Under the pieces are notes generated by a model. That model worked only from the letters and a program-made list of their open reading frames with translations, had not been told where the DNA came from and did not search any database. Below are positions 11,760 to 23,379 of a DNA stretch of 64,000 nucleotides, piece after piece. The position numbers and the translations under genes were made by a program. Location: contig OX940864.1 in NCBI GenBank assembly GCA_954871525.1, positions 27,770,001 to 27,834,000 of the forward strand, in the 5' to 3' direction. This DNA comes from Parietaria judaica (taxonomy: Eukaryota; Streptophyta; Magnoliopsida; Rosales; Urticaceae). Position 1 is the first letter of the stretch. Each line of letters starts with the position of its first letter.

Positions 11760-12200
11760 GGGTTGGACTACACTTAAAGAGTGTAGTTGGAGCTCTTCGA
11801 CTACACTCTTTATGTGTCGTCGGATCCTCCATCGTATGATATCCGACGACACTTAATTTAAGTGTCGTTGGAGGTGGAACTGGACTACACTTAAAAAGTA
11901 TAGTCGGAATCCAAACTCGCCGCGGCATAATAATAGCTTTACCGCGGCGAACAGTCCGACGACACATAATAAGTGTTGTGTGAGGTGATTCCAAAACTCG
12001 AAAATGTCCTCGGACATGCTGTAAGCCGCGGCGAATATATTTTCGCCGCGGCGTATTCATCCCAACGACACTAATAAGTGTCGTTGGAATGAATATTGGC
12101 CGCGGCAAAATTATATTTGCCGCGGCCAATATTCATTCCAACTACACTTATTAGTGTCGTTGGGATGAATACGCCGCGGCATTTTTAATATTGCCGCAGC
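11760..12200. repeat. Left subterminal array of CACTA element
   Basis: At least seven GCCGCGGC-type motifs alternate with palindromic units built from CGACGACAC or CAACGACAC and GTGTCGTCGG or GTGTCGTTGG, separated by short AT stretches. In CACTA elements such subterminal repeats are the binding sites of the TNPA-type protein. The same words recur at the right end and at internal clusters. Confidence 0.9.
12045..12180. repeat. 136-bp near-perfect palindrome in the subterminal array
   Basis: Two arms of about 65 bp, starting gccgcggcgtattcatccca and ending with its reverse complement, meet at an AT-only centre near 12112. Only one mismatch between the arms was found by eye (the G/T difference at CAACGACA versus CAACTACA). 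Each arm carries two GCCGCGGC sites and one full CAACGACAC/GTGTCGTTGG unit. Confidence 0.9.
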
Positions 12201-12545
12201 ATATTTTTGCCCAATTGCATTGATAAAAAACTTTCCGCGACGGTTTTTCATCCGTCGTCGAATATGCCGGTATAAAATTAAAAAAACCGGGCGATTTAAA
12301 TCGCCTGGATGCTTTGGTACCTGTAATAAATAATATATATTTAATTCCGAAAATTAACCGATTTATACGAATAATCTTCCGTACCTACAAAAAGCGTCGT
12401 TCATACTTACAAATAGTACCGTCATTATATACCAAAGAATGTAAGACCGTCCATATACATAATATTCTATTCTTCATCATACTTTGCAATTTTTTGAAGA
12501 ACATATGCACCTAATCTAACTCTAAGAGAATCTATCTCTTTTAAA

Positions 12546-15258
12546 CTATAAATATTTTTTTTTATCAACAAACGCAATACCCTTTATGACGATGTCGTGC
12601 ATGAACTTCATGACAAAGTATCCACACTCGTGATTTCCCGGTTGTTTCGGACATGATTTTGAAATCGACACTTTGACCACCGAGTGCATATTCTTGCCGG
12701 TTGTATGGTGTAACATGAACGTTTCACCAAGCCTACAAAAAATGTAAACGTTAAATATACAAAACCTTGTATTTGAAATACATCAATAATAAAAAGATAA
12801 TTCTATATTCGAGAATACTTACTTATCAAAAAACGCGGATAAATGCGCATTCAATCCTCTTGAATTTTTAAGTGAATCAAATATGGTCACACTATTGCGC
12901 CAAGGGTTCAACACGAGGAGAGTCCAATGATTGTGACTATTGTATGGCATCAACCACAATTTGTCTTTCTTGCATTTTGATATATTCTTTAAGCAAACCA
13001 CCACATCATTTTCCAATTCTTTGGACCTCTTATCTTCGTCGTCGCCGTAAGTGTTGTAGTTCATGTCATTATACGGAGGAATAAAACCGTACAAATCTCT
13101 CACATCACTTTTTGCCATGTATGTTTGTAACAAATAACTACAAATATAATATAAAGAAAAGTAGAATAAATTATTCATATTTTAAAATCATTAAGAAATA
13201 AGGAAATAAAAAAGAATATGTAAAAATAGAAAACATACCTTTGACAAGTCGTTATCCAATTCACATTCAAGTCCTCGGAGAATAGAAATTCGAGCATATC
13301 ATCAAAAGTTAAATAAGTTAAATCTTGAACCAAACTTTTATCAAGATTCACTTCGAGTAATGCATTTGGTGCGAGCATATAATTGTTGGCATAATCGGCC
13401 AACGGTCTCAATTCCGGGACAACGATAGACATCTTAATCTTTTTTGGATCTTGTGCACTTTTGGCAACCTCTTTTGGCTTAGGTATGAGAGATGGACTAC
13501 CTTGGGAATCGACTTTCTTGATTAACCTTGTCGGCCAAGGCACTAAGTTCCCTATCGCGTCATCGAGAAATTCCATACATTGCGTTTCCATAGGGAGAGG
13601 AATATTAGGCATCGGAGCATTTACCACTTCAATTAACACCCGAGTATATTCGCCCGCCCATTCTTTATTGAGAAAAGGTTCCTCGCCCGGGATATAACGT
13701 TTATATGCCCTCCCCTTTGCGACGTATTCTTCAAAAGCGTCCGAGTAGAGAAGACATTCGACGCCACCATCACCCGAAATGGGCGTCTTTGGATGAGAGG
13801 CCGCCGGTCGTACATCCCTCGAGCCCCTTCCGCCAACACCGCTTCCATTGTCGACCGATAAGGGCTTAGTCTTTTTTCCCGAACTAACCGGAGCGACGGG
13901 TTGAGTAACCGGTGCGAGCGGTTGACTAATCGGAGTGCCGCCACGGGAGCATGCATCGTTACTCCCTTCAAAATTTTGAGCAATTGATTGTTGGACAAAT
14001 AGTTCCATTTTTGACTTCCATTCTTCCGAAGACGCATCTTTCGCCTCGCTTTTCGCTTTCATTTCTTCAATTTCCGCTTGGAGGCTTTTAACGACGGGAT
14101 TCGGCGTTGAGTTGGATGCCCGGTGATGTGCTCGCTTTGTGACGTATTTTGATTGTCCCCGAACTCGTCCGGAGTGATCTTTCTTTCCCAACGCTCTTGT
14201 CAATACGCCGACTTCCTCATCGGGTTCAAACTCGCCATTTTCTTCTTGCGTGGCATATTCGTTCTAACAAAAAACAACAATTATAAGAGAATCAAATATA
14301 CTACTTATATTTGCACTACATTATATAAGTACTTACTATTTTCTCTATTATTGGCTCCAAAGTTGAGTCCTTTAATGAACCATCGGGGTTCTTCCTCGTG
14401 ACGCACCAAAGTATGGGTAAGGTGGCCCATTCTCCATTTTTGGCATGCTAAGAAACAAAATAAACATGTTATTCGATTCTTGGAAATAAAATAAAATAAA
14501 ATTAAAATACAAAGTTAGAACCCTAACTAGTAGTTGATCAATCTTCCGATATCCATTTCGGCCCGTTCTCGAGAGGTATTCAACTTGATCTCTATGACCT
14601 TTATTTTGCTTCGAGAGTTCCCCAAACTTTTCACTTAATCTAATTTCCACAAATTCCTTCCATACTTCGGCCGTGATGCTTGTGTAGTACTTCTCAACAA
14701 TATCCGGTCGCTCATAAATGCTTTTACCCTTGGGATGTTTATTGATTAGGGTAGAGAGATCATGCCGGAATTGTCTTGCCGAAGTCGCGGCACTTGCATT
14801 TTCTTTTGAACCATCCCGGAACTACACATGCTTGTTTGACTTCATTCCATATCCGTTCTTTCACCTTAGCATAACTTTTATCTCTCCAATCGATAATAGT
14901 TATTGGAGCGAATTCCCTAGCTAACACACCAATCCAACTACCTAAAAAATCACCTTCTTGTCCTTCCGGTTGTTCTTTCTCATCAAATTTAACATGAACT
15001 TTTCCCCCCTTATGCTTCAATACATTGATGCTTCTCATTAGAGTCACTTTTATTTGTCCTTGATCTTCTAGTTTTCTTCTCGGTTTTGATTCATTCTCGT
15101 CTATACCTCCATAAAATAATTAACTCAATCTTAGAAACTAGTTCAATACAACAATTTTGGATGCAAATAAAAATAAACTAACCGGGTTTGATTTCACGTT
15201 CGTGTGATTCTTCTCGATCCCGTACATCACGTTCGAGTGATTCGTCTCGAAAATTCAT
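12546..15258 (-). pseudogene. CACTA TNPA-like protein (Ptta/En/Spm) with Ulp1 protease domain
   Basis: A six-exon model keeps phase: 15258-15183, 15106-14528, 14447-14337, 14263-13239, 13137-12823, 12732-12546 (about 763 codons). Exon 2 shows the plant Ptta/En/Spm transposase pattern (FLGSWIGVLAREF, then KYYTSITAEVWKEFVEIRLS and HAKNGEWATLPILW after splicing). Exon 4 is acidic/proline-rich linker. Exons 5-6 form a C48 (Ulp1-like) cysteine protease domain with the His (NSHNHWTLLVLN), Asp (VTIFDSLK), Gln (KQPGNHE) and Cys (ECGYFVMKF) in the usual order. One 1-bp frameshift is visible at about 14799-14809 in an A-rich run; no other lesion was found. The likely role is binding the element's subterminal motifs; the role of the protease domain is unknown. 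Exon borders are inferred from GT/AG sites and phase. Confidence 0.85.
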
Positions 15259-15714
15259 CTACAAGTTCATGAACCCACAAAAATATATCAATAAATTTCG
15301 AAAAATATAAACCCACCAACAAACCAAAACACAAATCAACAAAAATTAAAAACCATCAACAAATTCATGAACCCATTAAGAGATATTCACTAAATCATAA
15401 AAATATCATCACATAAACTATAAACAATATTATTTTAACACAAAAATGCATTAAAAATGTAATATCAATTTAGGGCTCAGATTCTAACCTTGTTCAATGT
15501 AATATCAACGCGAATAGACTTGTTGATGGCCGGCGTTCTCTTCCACGGCGACGGCACAAGGTGAAAAAGAGAAAAGGAGAGAAGGGAGAATGAGAGAAAG
15601 AGAGAAAAGAGAGAAGGAAGAATGAGAGAAAGAGAGTGAAAAAAGCTGTAAAAAGAGAAAAAAAAAGGGAGGGAAAATGAAAAAACGCGGAAAAAAATAA
15701 AAAATTTGGGGGTT

Positions 15715-16225
15715 CGACGACACAAAATTGGATGTGTCGTCAAAATTCCCGAAACACGCCGCGGCAAACTTAAACTTGCCGCGGCGAAATTAAACCCGTA
15801 GCCAACAAAAGTATTGAATGCATTAGTAGCCGCGACACATTATTATGTGCCGCGACAAATGTAACCGACGACACAAATAAGTGTCGTTGTATAGAATACA
15901 TGCCGCGGCATAACAGATTTCGCCGCGACACATTATTATGTGCCGCGACAAATGTAACCGACGACACAAATAAGTGTCGTCGTATAGAATACATGCCGCG
16001 GCATAACAGATTTCGCCGCGGCTAATCCTGATACAAATAAACCCGTAGCCTCTGTAAAATTGGATGCAGGATTAGCCGCGGCACAATATTGTGTGCCGCG
16101 GCGACTATAACCAACGACACTCAAATATTGCGCCGCGGCAAACTCTGGAAGAAACATACCCGTAGCCTTTGTTAAAATGGATGCAAATTTCACCGCGGCT
16201 AAACTAACAATGCCGCGGCTAATTT
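15715..16225. repeat. Internal CCGCGGC array upstream of the TNPA-like gene
   Basis: About ten CCGCGGC motifs are mixed with CCGCGACA variants and CGACGACAC/GTGTCGTCG palindromes. It contains a 93-bp tandem duplication (15829-15921 and 15922-16014, near-identical) and three copies of a larger unit marked by 'acccgtagcc'. It starts about 460 bp upstream of the TNPA-like start codon, in promoter position. Confidence 0.88.
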
Positions 16226-16387
16226 AGATCATTTTTTTATTTTCCATTTTTCACTTGAAAAAATAAAATAAAAACCTCTTATTTTACTCTTAGTTTATAT
16301 TATTACACTTTCTTTAGATTATATAATTTATAATTAGTAAATGAACACCACGAATGCATTGATTTCCCAAGTAAAATTATGCAAAAA

Positions 16388-16722
16388 AGGGTTTTAGGAT
16401 TTAGGGCTTAGGGTTTAACTAATTTAGGGTTTAGGGTTTAGGAACCAATTTTATTTAAACAAAAATTAATTCAAGAGTACATAATGAAATTATTTCTCAA
16501 GTAAAGGGTTTTAGGGTTTAGGGTTTAGGTTTTAGGGTTTAGGGTTAGGGTTTAACCATTTATTAAATTCTTAAACAACCAATTTTAATTAAACAAAAAA
16601 TAATTTCAAGAGTATATAATGAAATTATTTCCGAAGTTTCCTTTTGCCAAAAAGGGTTTTAGGGTTTAGGGGTTAGGGTTAGGGTTAGGGCTTAGGGTTA
16701 GGGTTAAGGTTAGCTAGGGTTC
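16388..16722. repeat. Interstitial telomere-like repeats (TTTAGGG) inside the CACTA
   Basis: Three blocks of ttaggg/tttaggg repeats (about 16388-16441, 16503-16557, 16651-16722) are separated by a repeated spacer containing 'aattaaacaaaa', 'caagagta' and 'ataatgaaattatttc'. They form about three degenerate ~130-bp units. The sequence lies between the TNP2 and TNPA-like genes. On the minus strand it reads as AAACCCTAA teloboxes upstream of the TNPA-like gene. Confidence 0.85.
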
Positions 16723-16902
16723 TAAATTTTTTCATTAAGTTACTAACTAATTATGTTAAACTTAGTGTTGACTAATTATATATAATGTTACAATAATAAA
16801 CTATATCAAAAAATGTAAAAATATATCTCAAATTCACCACTATATTAAGTATAGGTACTTTTGCCGCTATTCTAAAAGCAATTTTCAGAGAGATTTATAA
16901 GT

Positions 16903-17012
16903 CTGCCGCGGCATATTTGTATTAGCCGCGGCTAATATTTGATCCGACGACATTTTTTAGTGTCGTTGGAATGTTAGCCGCGGCAACTTTATAAGTTGCC
17001 GCGGCATGTTGA
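16903..17012. repeat. Small internal CCGCGGC cluster downstream of TNP2
   Basis: Four CCGCGGC motifs surround a CCGACGACA...GTGTCGTTGG pair. It lies between the telomere-like block and the TNP2 stop codon and uses the same vocabulary as the terminal arrays. Confidence 0.8.
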
Positions 17013-17226
17013 AAAAGTTGTTTTGTTTTTCTATCTTTTACACATTGAAAAAATTAAAAAATATCAACGGTAAGTACTTGCTTTTGACAATTTAACTTAA
17101 ATCACATCAGTAACTTATATTATGAAATAATAATAAATGTTTAATCATAAATAAAGTCATAAAACAACATTATTAAACAAGTAGAATGAAATATAAAATT
17201 ATTATCATTATTGATAAGTGAATATT

Positions 17227-20200
17227 TCATTCAATTTCTATTGACAGGATGTCTAGACGTCGCAATTTAGAAACATCATCATCATCAAAGTTCTCGAACT
17301 CTTCAATGCTCGGTAGCTTCTTTGAGAATGGTGCGATGGTGGTTATGTCTACGGCTTCTTCGTTGGAATATTCTTCTACGTTTTTTGCCTTCACATGCAC
17401 GACAAGAGATAATTCTGGATCAATCGGGTCGGAGACATAAAACACTTGAGTTGCTTGGGATGCCATTATAAATGAATCATTGGCGTAGCCCACTCGTCTA
17501 AAGTCAATGACTGTAATTCTGTCATCGTCAACTTTTACGTAGTTGTTGTCAGCCCATTTGCACTTAAACAATCCAACTCTCAAACCACAATAATTTAGCT
17601 CCCAGATATCTTCTACATATCCGTAGTAGCTCATAATAGCTTGTACTGGATTCTTATCCTTGGCCGACGCAACATGCATTCCTTCCGCAAATAACGTAAC
17701 ACCGCTGTTTTGTACGGGGTGTTTTTCGTCTCTTCCCCTTGTGTAAAACGTGTACCCGTTAACGTACCACGATGTGAACCGGGTAACTACTTGTGAAGGG
17801 CCACCAGAGATCTTCAATATTGTCTCATCATAATGCTTTCTCCTTTGATATAAATGTTCATCGAACCACTTTGGAAACATACGGTTGTGCTCTTCTTGTA
17901 GCCATTTTACATTTTTTGACTTTTTCGGATAAATACGCCTCAACTCATTCATATGCACATCAATAAAGGGCTCTACACCAGTTGAATTGTGCAACACATA
18001 TAGAACGGCTTGCTCCCATTATTTTCGGTTGACAGTCGAAGGATTACCTGCGCATCAAAACATCAAAGATCAATTATTATTTTAACGATATTTTTTATAT
18101 AATAAAATTATTAATTATTACCTGAGGATAAGCCTTTTGATTCCGCAACGGCGAGTTTAGGCACCCCAATCGGCGGAGTTTTCGCGCAATACTCAGCACA
18201 AAATTCAACCGACTCCTCCGCCATATAACATTCGACAATGCTCCCTTCTGGCCGATTGTAATTCTTTACGTACCCTTTCAAGACTTTCATATAACGCTCA
18301 ATCGGATACATCCATCGTAAAAATATGGGTCCACAAAACTTCACTTCTCGTACTAAGTGAACAGTTAAGTGTATCATGATTTCGAAAAATGACGGTAGAA
18401 AGAACGTCTCGAGCATGCATAGAGTTTTAACCAAGTCCGCCTGTATCTCGTCGAGTTCCAATGTCTTTACTGTTTTGGCATAGATTATGTTGAAAAACTC
18501 ACATAACTTGGAAATGGCATACCGAACTTCCTTTGACAAAAAACCTCGCAATGCAAGAGGAAGTATTTGTTGAAACAACATATGACAATCGTGGGTCTTC
18601 ATTCCGATAAGTCTCAAATCCTTCATAGATACAAACCTCTTGTAGTTCGACGAATGACCTTCGGGAACTTTTATGGCCGCAAGCCATTCATAAAACTTCT
18701 TTCGTTCCGGTCGAGATAACGTGTGCACAGCCGGTGGTAGAAATGTTTTTTTTCCTTGAGTCTCGGGATGCAAGCCCGGTCTTATACCCAATTCAACGAG
18801 ATCTTCTCGAGCTTTCTTGCCGTCTTTTGTTTTATTTGGATCATCTAGCAAAGTACCGACAATCGACTCACACACATTTTTTTCAATGTGCATAATGTCC
18901 AAACAATGAGGAACATAAAGCGACTTCCAATACAGGAGCTCATAGAAAATTGATACTTTCTTGAACGGTTTATCTTCATACGAATTTTTCTTACCGCTTA
19001 ATTTTCTTTTTCCAAGCACTGGATAAGTCTCTTCGCAAATCAACTTAAAGATAGCTTCGCCGTTCAAAATTCTTGGAGGTCTTCGAAATTCTTGATGTCC
19101 ATTAAACTTCTTCGCATTCTTCCTGTACAGGTGATTTAACGGTAAAAATCTCCTATGATCGAGAAAAACTGTCTTCTTCCCATGCTTCAACCGGGTCGAA
19201 CATGTATCTTTGATGCAAACAGGACAACCAATTTTGCATTTAACTGAGTAACCTGACAAGTTTCCGTACGCCGGGAAGTCGTTGATTGTCCACATTAACA
19301 TTGCTTTTAATTTGAACTATTCTTGTAGGTGCGCATCCATCATCGTCATTCCTTCTTCCCACATAATCTTCAAATCATCGATCAATGGTGCCAAGTAAAC
19401 ATCGATGTCATTTCCCGGTTGGCTCGGTCCCAAAATTAAAAGCGTCAACATTAAAAACTTCCGCTTCATACACAATTTCGGAGGGAGGTTGTAGTTGATG
19501 AGTATTACCGGCCAAACACTATATCGACTACTCATGTTCCCAAATGGATTCATCCCATCGGTGGCCAAACCGAGACGCAAATTCCTGTGATCTGCACTGA
19601 ATTCTGGATGATGGGCGTCAAAAGATTTCCACTGTAAATCATCAACGGGGTGTCTTATAACGCCATCTTTACTGCGGTTTTTTGAGTGCAAAATCATGTT
19701 CTTCGCGTGAGTGGGATTGTTAAACATGCGTTTAAACCGCGGTAACGGGGGAATGTACCATAATACTTTTTGCGGAACCCCTTTGACACCGTCGTGAGGC
19801 TTCTTCCCTATCTTCCACCCTGACTCACTACAGACCGGAAATTCCATTAAAAATTTATGCTCATTCCTATACAGTACGCAATCTTTTGGACATGCATGAA
19901 GCTTATCGAACTTCAAACCTAACAACCCCAACGTCTTCTTTGCGTCATACATGGATAAAGGCACTCTATTTCCCTCCGGAAGCACATCCCAAAGGGCTTC
20001 CAACAATTGCGTAAAACTAGTATTTGACCAACCTCCTGCCGCCTTTAAATGAAATAACGTCACCAAAAACCCTACTTTCGAACTCTTACACCCATCAAAC
20101 AAAGGAGCTTCTAAATCATCCATCATCGATTCAAATAACTCCGGTCTTCCCACAAAATCCTCTTCGGCGCATTTCAACAAACCGTCCACGTCATCCTCTT

Positions 20201-20477
20201 CGACGTCTTGTTCTTGTACATAATCATCGACTCTTCTACCACGAATTTTTTCCCCGTGAAAGTACCAATGATCATATGAACTCATTATACCAAACGCAAA
20301 TAAGTGCGATTCGACATCCTCCATAGATTTTGAAACTAAATTTCCACATATGAGACATGGACACCGAATAAATTCTCCTCTTCTATACTTAAATTTAACA
20401 AGATCAAAAAACTTTTGAACACGTTTTCGGTAATCATCGCTCAATCTATTTGCCTTCATCCATTCTCTAGAAGCCAT
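17227..20477 (-). pseudogene. CACTA TNP2/TNPD-class transposase, two nonsense codons
   Basis: Two exons (20477-18122 and 18047-17227) give 1058 codons. The ATG at 20477 opens the transposase-associated domain (MASREWMKANRLS, with the zinc-type CPCLICGN). The Transposase_21 core follows (LGLATDGMNPFG, GPSQPGNDIDVYLAPLIDDL, WTINDFPAYGNLSG, CPVCI, LDIMHIEKNVCES), then a DUF4218-like part (VRYAISKLCEFFN, RWMYPIERYMKVLKGYVKN) and a DUF4216-like C-terminus (LFKCKWADNN). The length fits the family. Two in-frame stops break it: TAG at 19317-19319, just before the FKLKAMLMWTINDFPAY stretch, and TAA at 18019-18021, early in exon 2. Without these the frame is intact. An array of CCGCGGC sites starts about 200 bp upstream of the start codon. 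Confidence 0.93.
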
Positions 20478-20683
20478 AATGCAAATCTATTTAACAAGAT
20501 CCGGAATTTTGAGAAATAATACATTTCTTTCCCGTAGACAAGCCGAGAAGACAAAGCTGAAATCCTTCAACCAAGTCGCCTAAGTTGACTAAGTGTGAAA
20601 TGGATTGTGTATGTGGAGTGTATAGAGAAATAAGTGAAAGGAAATCCTAAATAAGAGTTATAAAATCTCAGATCTGCGACATC

Positions 20684-21162
20684 GGCCGCGGCACATTAAA
20701 TAATGCCGCGGCAGAAATTATCCGACGACACTTTTTTGTGTCGTCGTACATATTTGCCGCGGCGACTATGAATTTGCCGCGGCTAAAACAACCTCAGAAA
20801 TTACAGAAGCTACGGGTTGTTTTTCGCACAGTTTTTCCGCGGCAAACACAATTTGGCCGCGGCAAATTACAGTTCGGCGCGGCTAAACAATGCTCAGAAA
20901 TTGCAGAGGCTACGGGTTGATTATAGCACAGTTTTAGCCGCGGCGAACATATACTTGCCGCGGCCAACACAAATTAGCCGCGGCAACCTCCTAATCGCCG
21001 CGGCTAAACAATGTTCAGAAATTACAGAGGCTACAGGTTGATTATCGCATAGTTTAGCCGCGGCGAATATATGTTTACCGCGGCTAATTTGATTAACGAC
21101 GACACTTTTTTGTGTCGTTGGACATATAGCCGCGGCAAATATATAAATGGCCGCGGCAGATT
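20684..21162. repeat. Internal CCGCGGC array upstream of TNP2
   Basis: This is the densest array, with about 14 CCGCGGC motifs, two CGACGACAC/GTGTCG pairs and three repeats of 'cagaaattacagaggctacgg'-type units (about 20792, 20897, 21014). The 'ggctacgggtt' word here is the inverse of 'acccgtagcc' in the array at 15.7-16.2 kb, so the TNP2 gene lies between inverted arrays. Confidence 0.88.
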
Positions 21163-21378
21163 TTAATTCACATTTTCAAATTGTTGTATTTGACAGAAAT
21201 TAAGTTGTTTTTTAAATTGTTATTTCAAAATTTAAATACACTTAAATAATTAAGTTAATAAACAAAATAATTAAACATTGTAAATTGTTCAAAGAAATTA
21301 TAAAAACCTAATACAACAAAAACTAATCATAGTAAATTGTTCAAAAATAAAAAAAATAAAAACATAATTTAAAATTGT

Positions 21379-22698
21379 TCAAAGAAAAAACAACAAAATA
21401 ACAGTTCTTCGTGCGTCTTCGTCAATTCTGTCTTCGTGGTGGCCGCCTACATTGCCGGATCCGCCTGCGTCACCGGGAAAGGGATAATAGTCGGGATACC
21501 TCGCTGGCCAAACCGGAGCTGGATACGGATTTGGTGGCTGGAAGTTTGGATCTTGAGCCATCCGGTAGCCGCGTTCGTAGCACATGTAGTTGTACATTTC
21601 CCGCTGACTGTGAGCCATAAACGCCCTCATGGGAATGTCATCATATGTAAACTGTTGCTACGGTGGGGTGGCGCCAATCACAAGTGGTTGGAGCCTAGGT
21701 GGCGCTTCAAGCACCGATGGCTTCAGACTCCTTATCCAAGCCTCATCAAAATAACCTCCTTTGGGAAACGTGATTTCGCGATCATATGCCTCGACCTAAA
21801 CAATCAAATTCAATAATATTTAGTATCAATAAAATAACAACATTCAAGTTAATCAAATGATAGTTTAGTATTATATAACACTTACCCCGGCATTCATGCA
21901 AAGACCCGAAATAAGGAAAGGGAATCCCAATGAGCTCTTCTTGTGGTCGTAGTTGACGTGGTTCATGTGGTGGAAGATCTCCCGACCCACATCGATGTTC
22001 AACCCTTTTGCGCCGGCGTAGATAAGCTTTAGAAAATCGAACTGAAGCTCCGTGAAGTGAAGATGCGGGTAAAGATGGAAACCGAAGAAGTACATCCAAA
22101 TTTTCCCGATCTTAGACAACTGGCTCTTCTCAAGGCGTGATTCCCCAGCTCTTGAATGCCATTGCACACCGGGCTGCGCAATCGTTGCATCGATGTCGTC
22201 GTAAAATGCCTTGTCCAACTCGACCTCAGCACCTGGGTAATGGTTGTGCTCATCCTCCTATACGGTATAATTCGGAGTGCCATAGTAGGCATTTATGACC
22301 TCCGGACTGATGGGAACGCGCACATTTCGAACTATCACGAACCCGTCCTTGACGTTGTCAGGAAGGGCCGCATAGAATTCGAAGACCATGCTTGTGTACG
22401 CCGTGTTCTTTGGCTCGAGCATACAATTTAGCCAACCCCGGCGTTGATAATTGGCGTTGACGAGGTCATTAACCGCATTTGAAGCGAGCGGTAATTCGGT
22501 GAAACCACGCTCGGAGCAAAGTTTCCGCGTGCATATCTTCGCGTAACGGTTCTTTGCCAGTTCCGTCATTAAGGGCATATGCGGCGGCGGAGGCGGTGGA
22601 ACCGTTTCATTGACCTCGTCTTCAGGCATTTCAACATTCCAGTGCTTTCCCCGTTTCGCCGTTTCTTTCCTAACACCCCGTCTTACTTTAGGCGCCAT
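21379..22698 (-). pseudogene. 'Putative plant transposon protein' gene, third gene of CACTA
   Basis: Two coding exons (22698-21886 and 21795-21379, 410 codons) follow a non-coding leader exon; the ATG lies 7 bp after a clear 3' splice site (tttcag). The N-terminus is basic (MAPKVRRGVRKE), then a proline run, then a domain with FVIVRNVRVPISPEVINAYYG and PHLHFTELQFDFLKLIYAG, matching what is known as the putative plant transposon protein domain. The C-terminus is Pro/Tyr-rich. TAG codons at 22258-22260 and 21658-21660 interrupt it. A clear homologue with the same exon layout is the only gene of the CACTA at 46957-59562. The function is unknown. Confidence 0.82.
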
Positions 22699-22794
22699 TG
22701 AAATCTGAAAAAAAAAATAGCATATATTCATTTCACGGAATTCAAACCAAAACATAAACTAAATTTTAAAACCAAAATATATTCGCATTAAAAA

Positions 22795-23130
22795 TCGGCC
22801 TAATCACAATTCCTAAACAAAATTAATTAACAATTCCAAAACTAAATCATTTCACAATTTCAAAACCTAATCACAATTCACAATTCCTAAACCTAATCAC
22901 AATTCACAATTTCAAAACGTAATCACGATTCACAATTCCAAAACCTATTCACAATTTCAAAACCTAATCACAATTCACAATTCCAAAACCTAATCACAAT
23001 TTCAAAACCTAACCACAATTCACAATTCCTAAACCTAATCACAATTCACAATTGCAAAACATACCCACAATTTCAAAGCCTAATCAAATTCACAATTTCA
23101 AAATCATAAAATCGCATAAAATCATAAAAA
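22795..23130. repeat. Degenerate tandem repeat in the leader intron of the third gene
   Basis: A unit like 'aaaacctaatcacaattcac' is repeated about ten times with small changes. It lies in the presumed 5'-UTR intron (3' splice site just before 22704; donor near 23212). A related repeat (aatttcaatacccaaaacc) occupies the same place in the second CACTA (58560-58790). Confidence 0.8.
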
Positions 23131-23379
23131 AAAAAACCAAAGCATTATTCAACCCTAAAAATCGATAAATCCTAAAAATTCAAGCAAAAACACAAAGAGA
23201 TCATGCCTAACCTTTGGACGGCGGGCGACGGCAAGAGACGGCGGGAAACGGCGGGCGAAGGCGGGCGACGGCGAATGGGTCGAGGTCGCGGGGGCGAGCG
23301 AAGGCGAGAGAGAGAAAGAGAAATTTAGGGTTCGTGTGAAATGAGGGATTTCGACTCCTGTTTGGGTTAAAACACGCCT

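Noticed and set aside
11760..12200. Regularly repeated palindromes as a CRISPR-like array
   Set aside because: Units are irregular, mirror each other at the two element ends and sit in a eukaryotic CACTA transposon.
16388..16722. Telomere repeats as a sign of a chromosome end
   Set aside because: The repeats are degenerate, short and lie inside a transposon with normal sequence on both sides.
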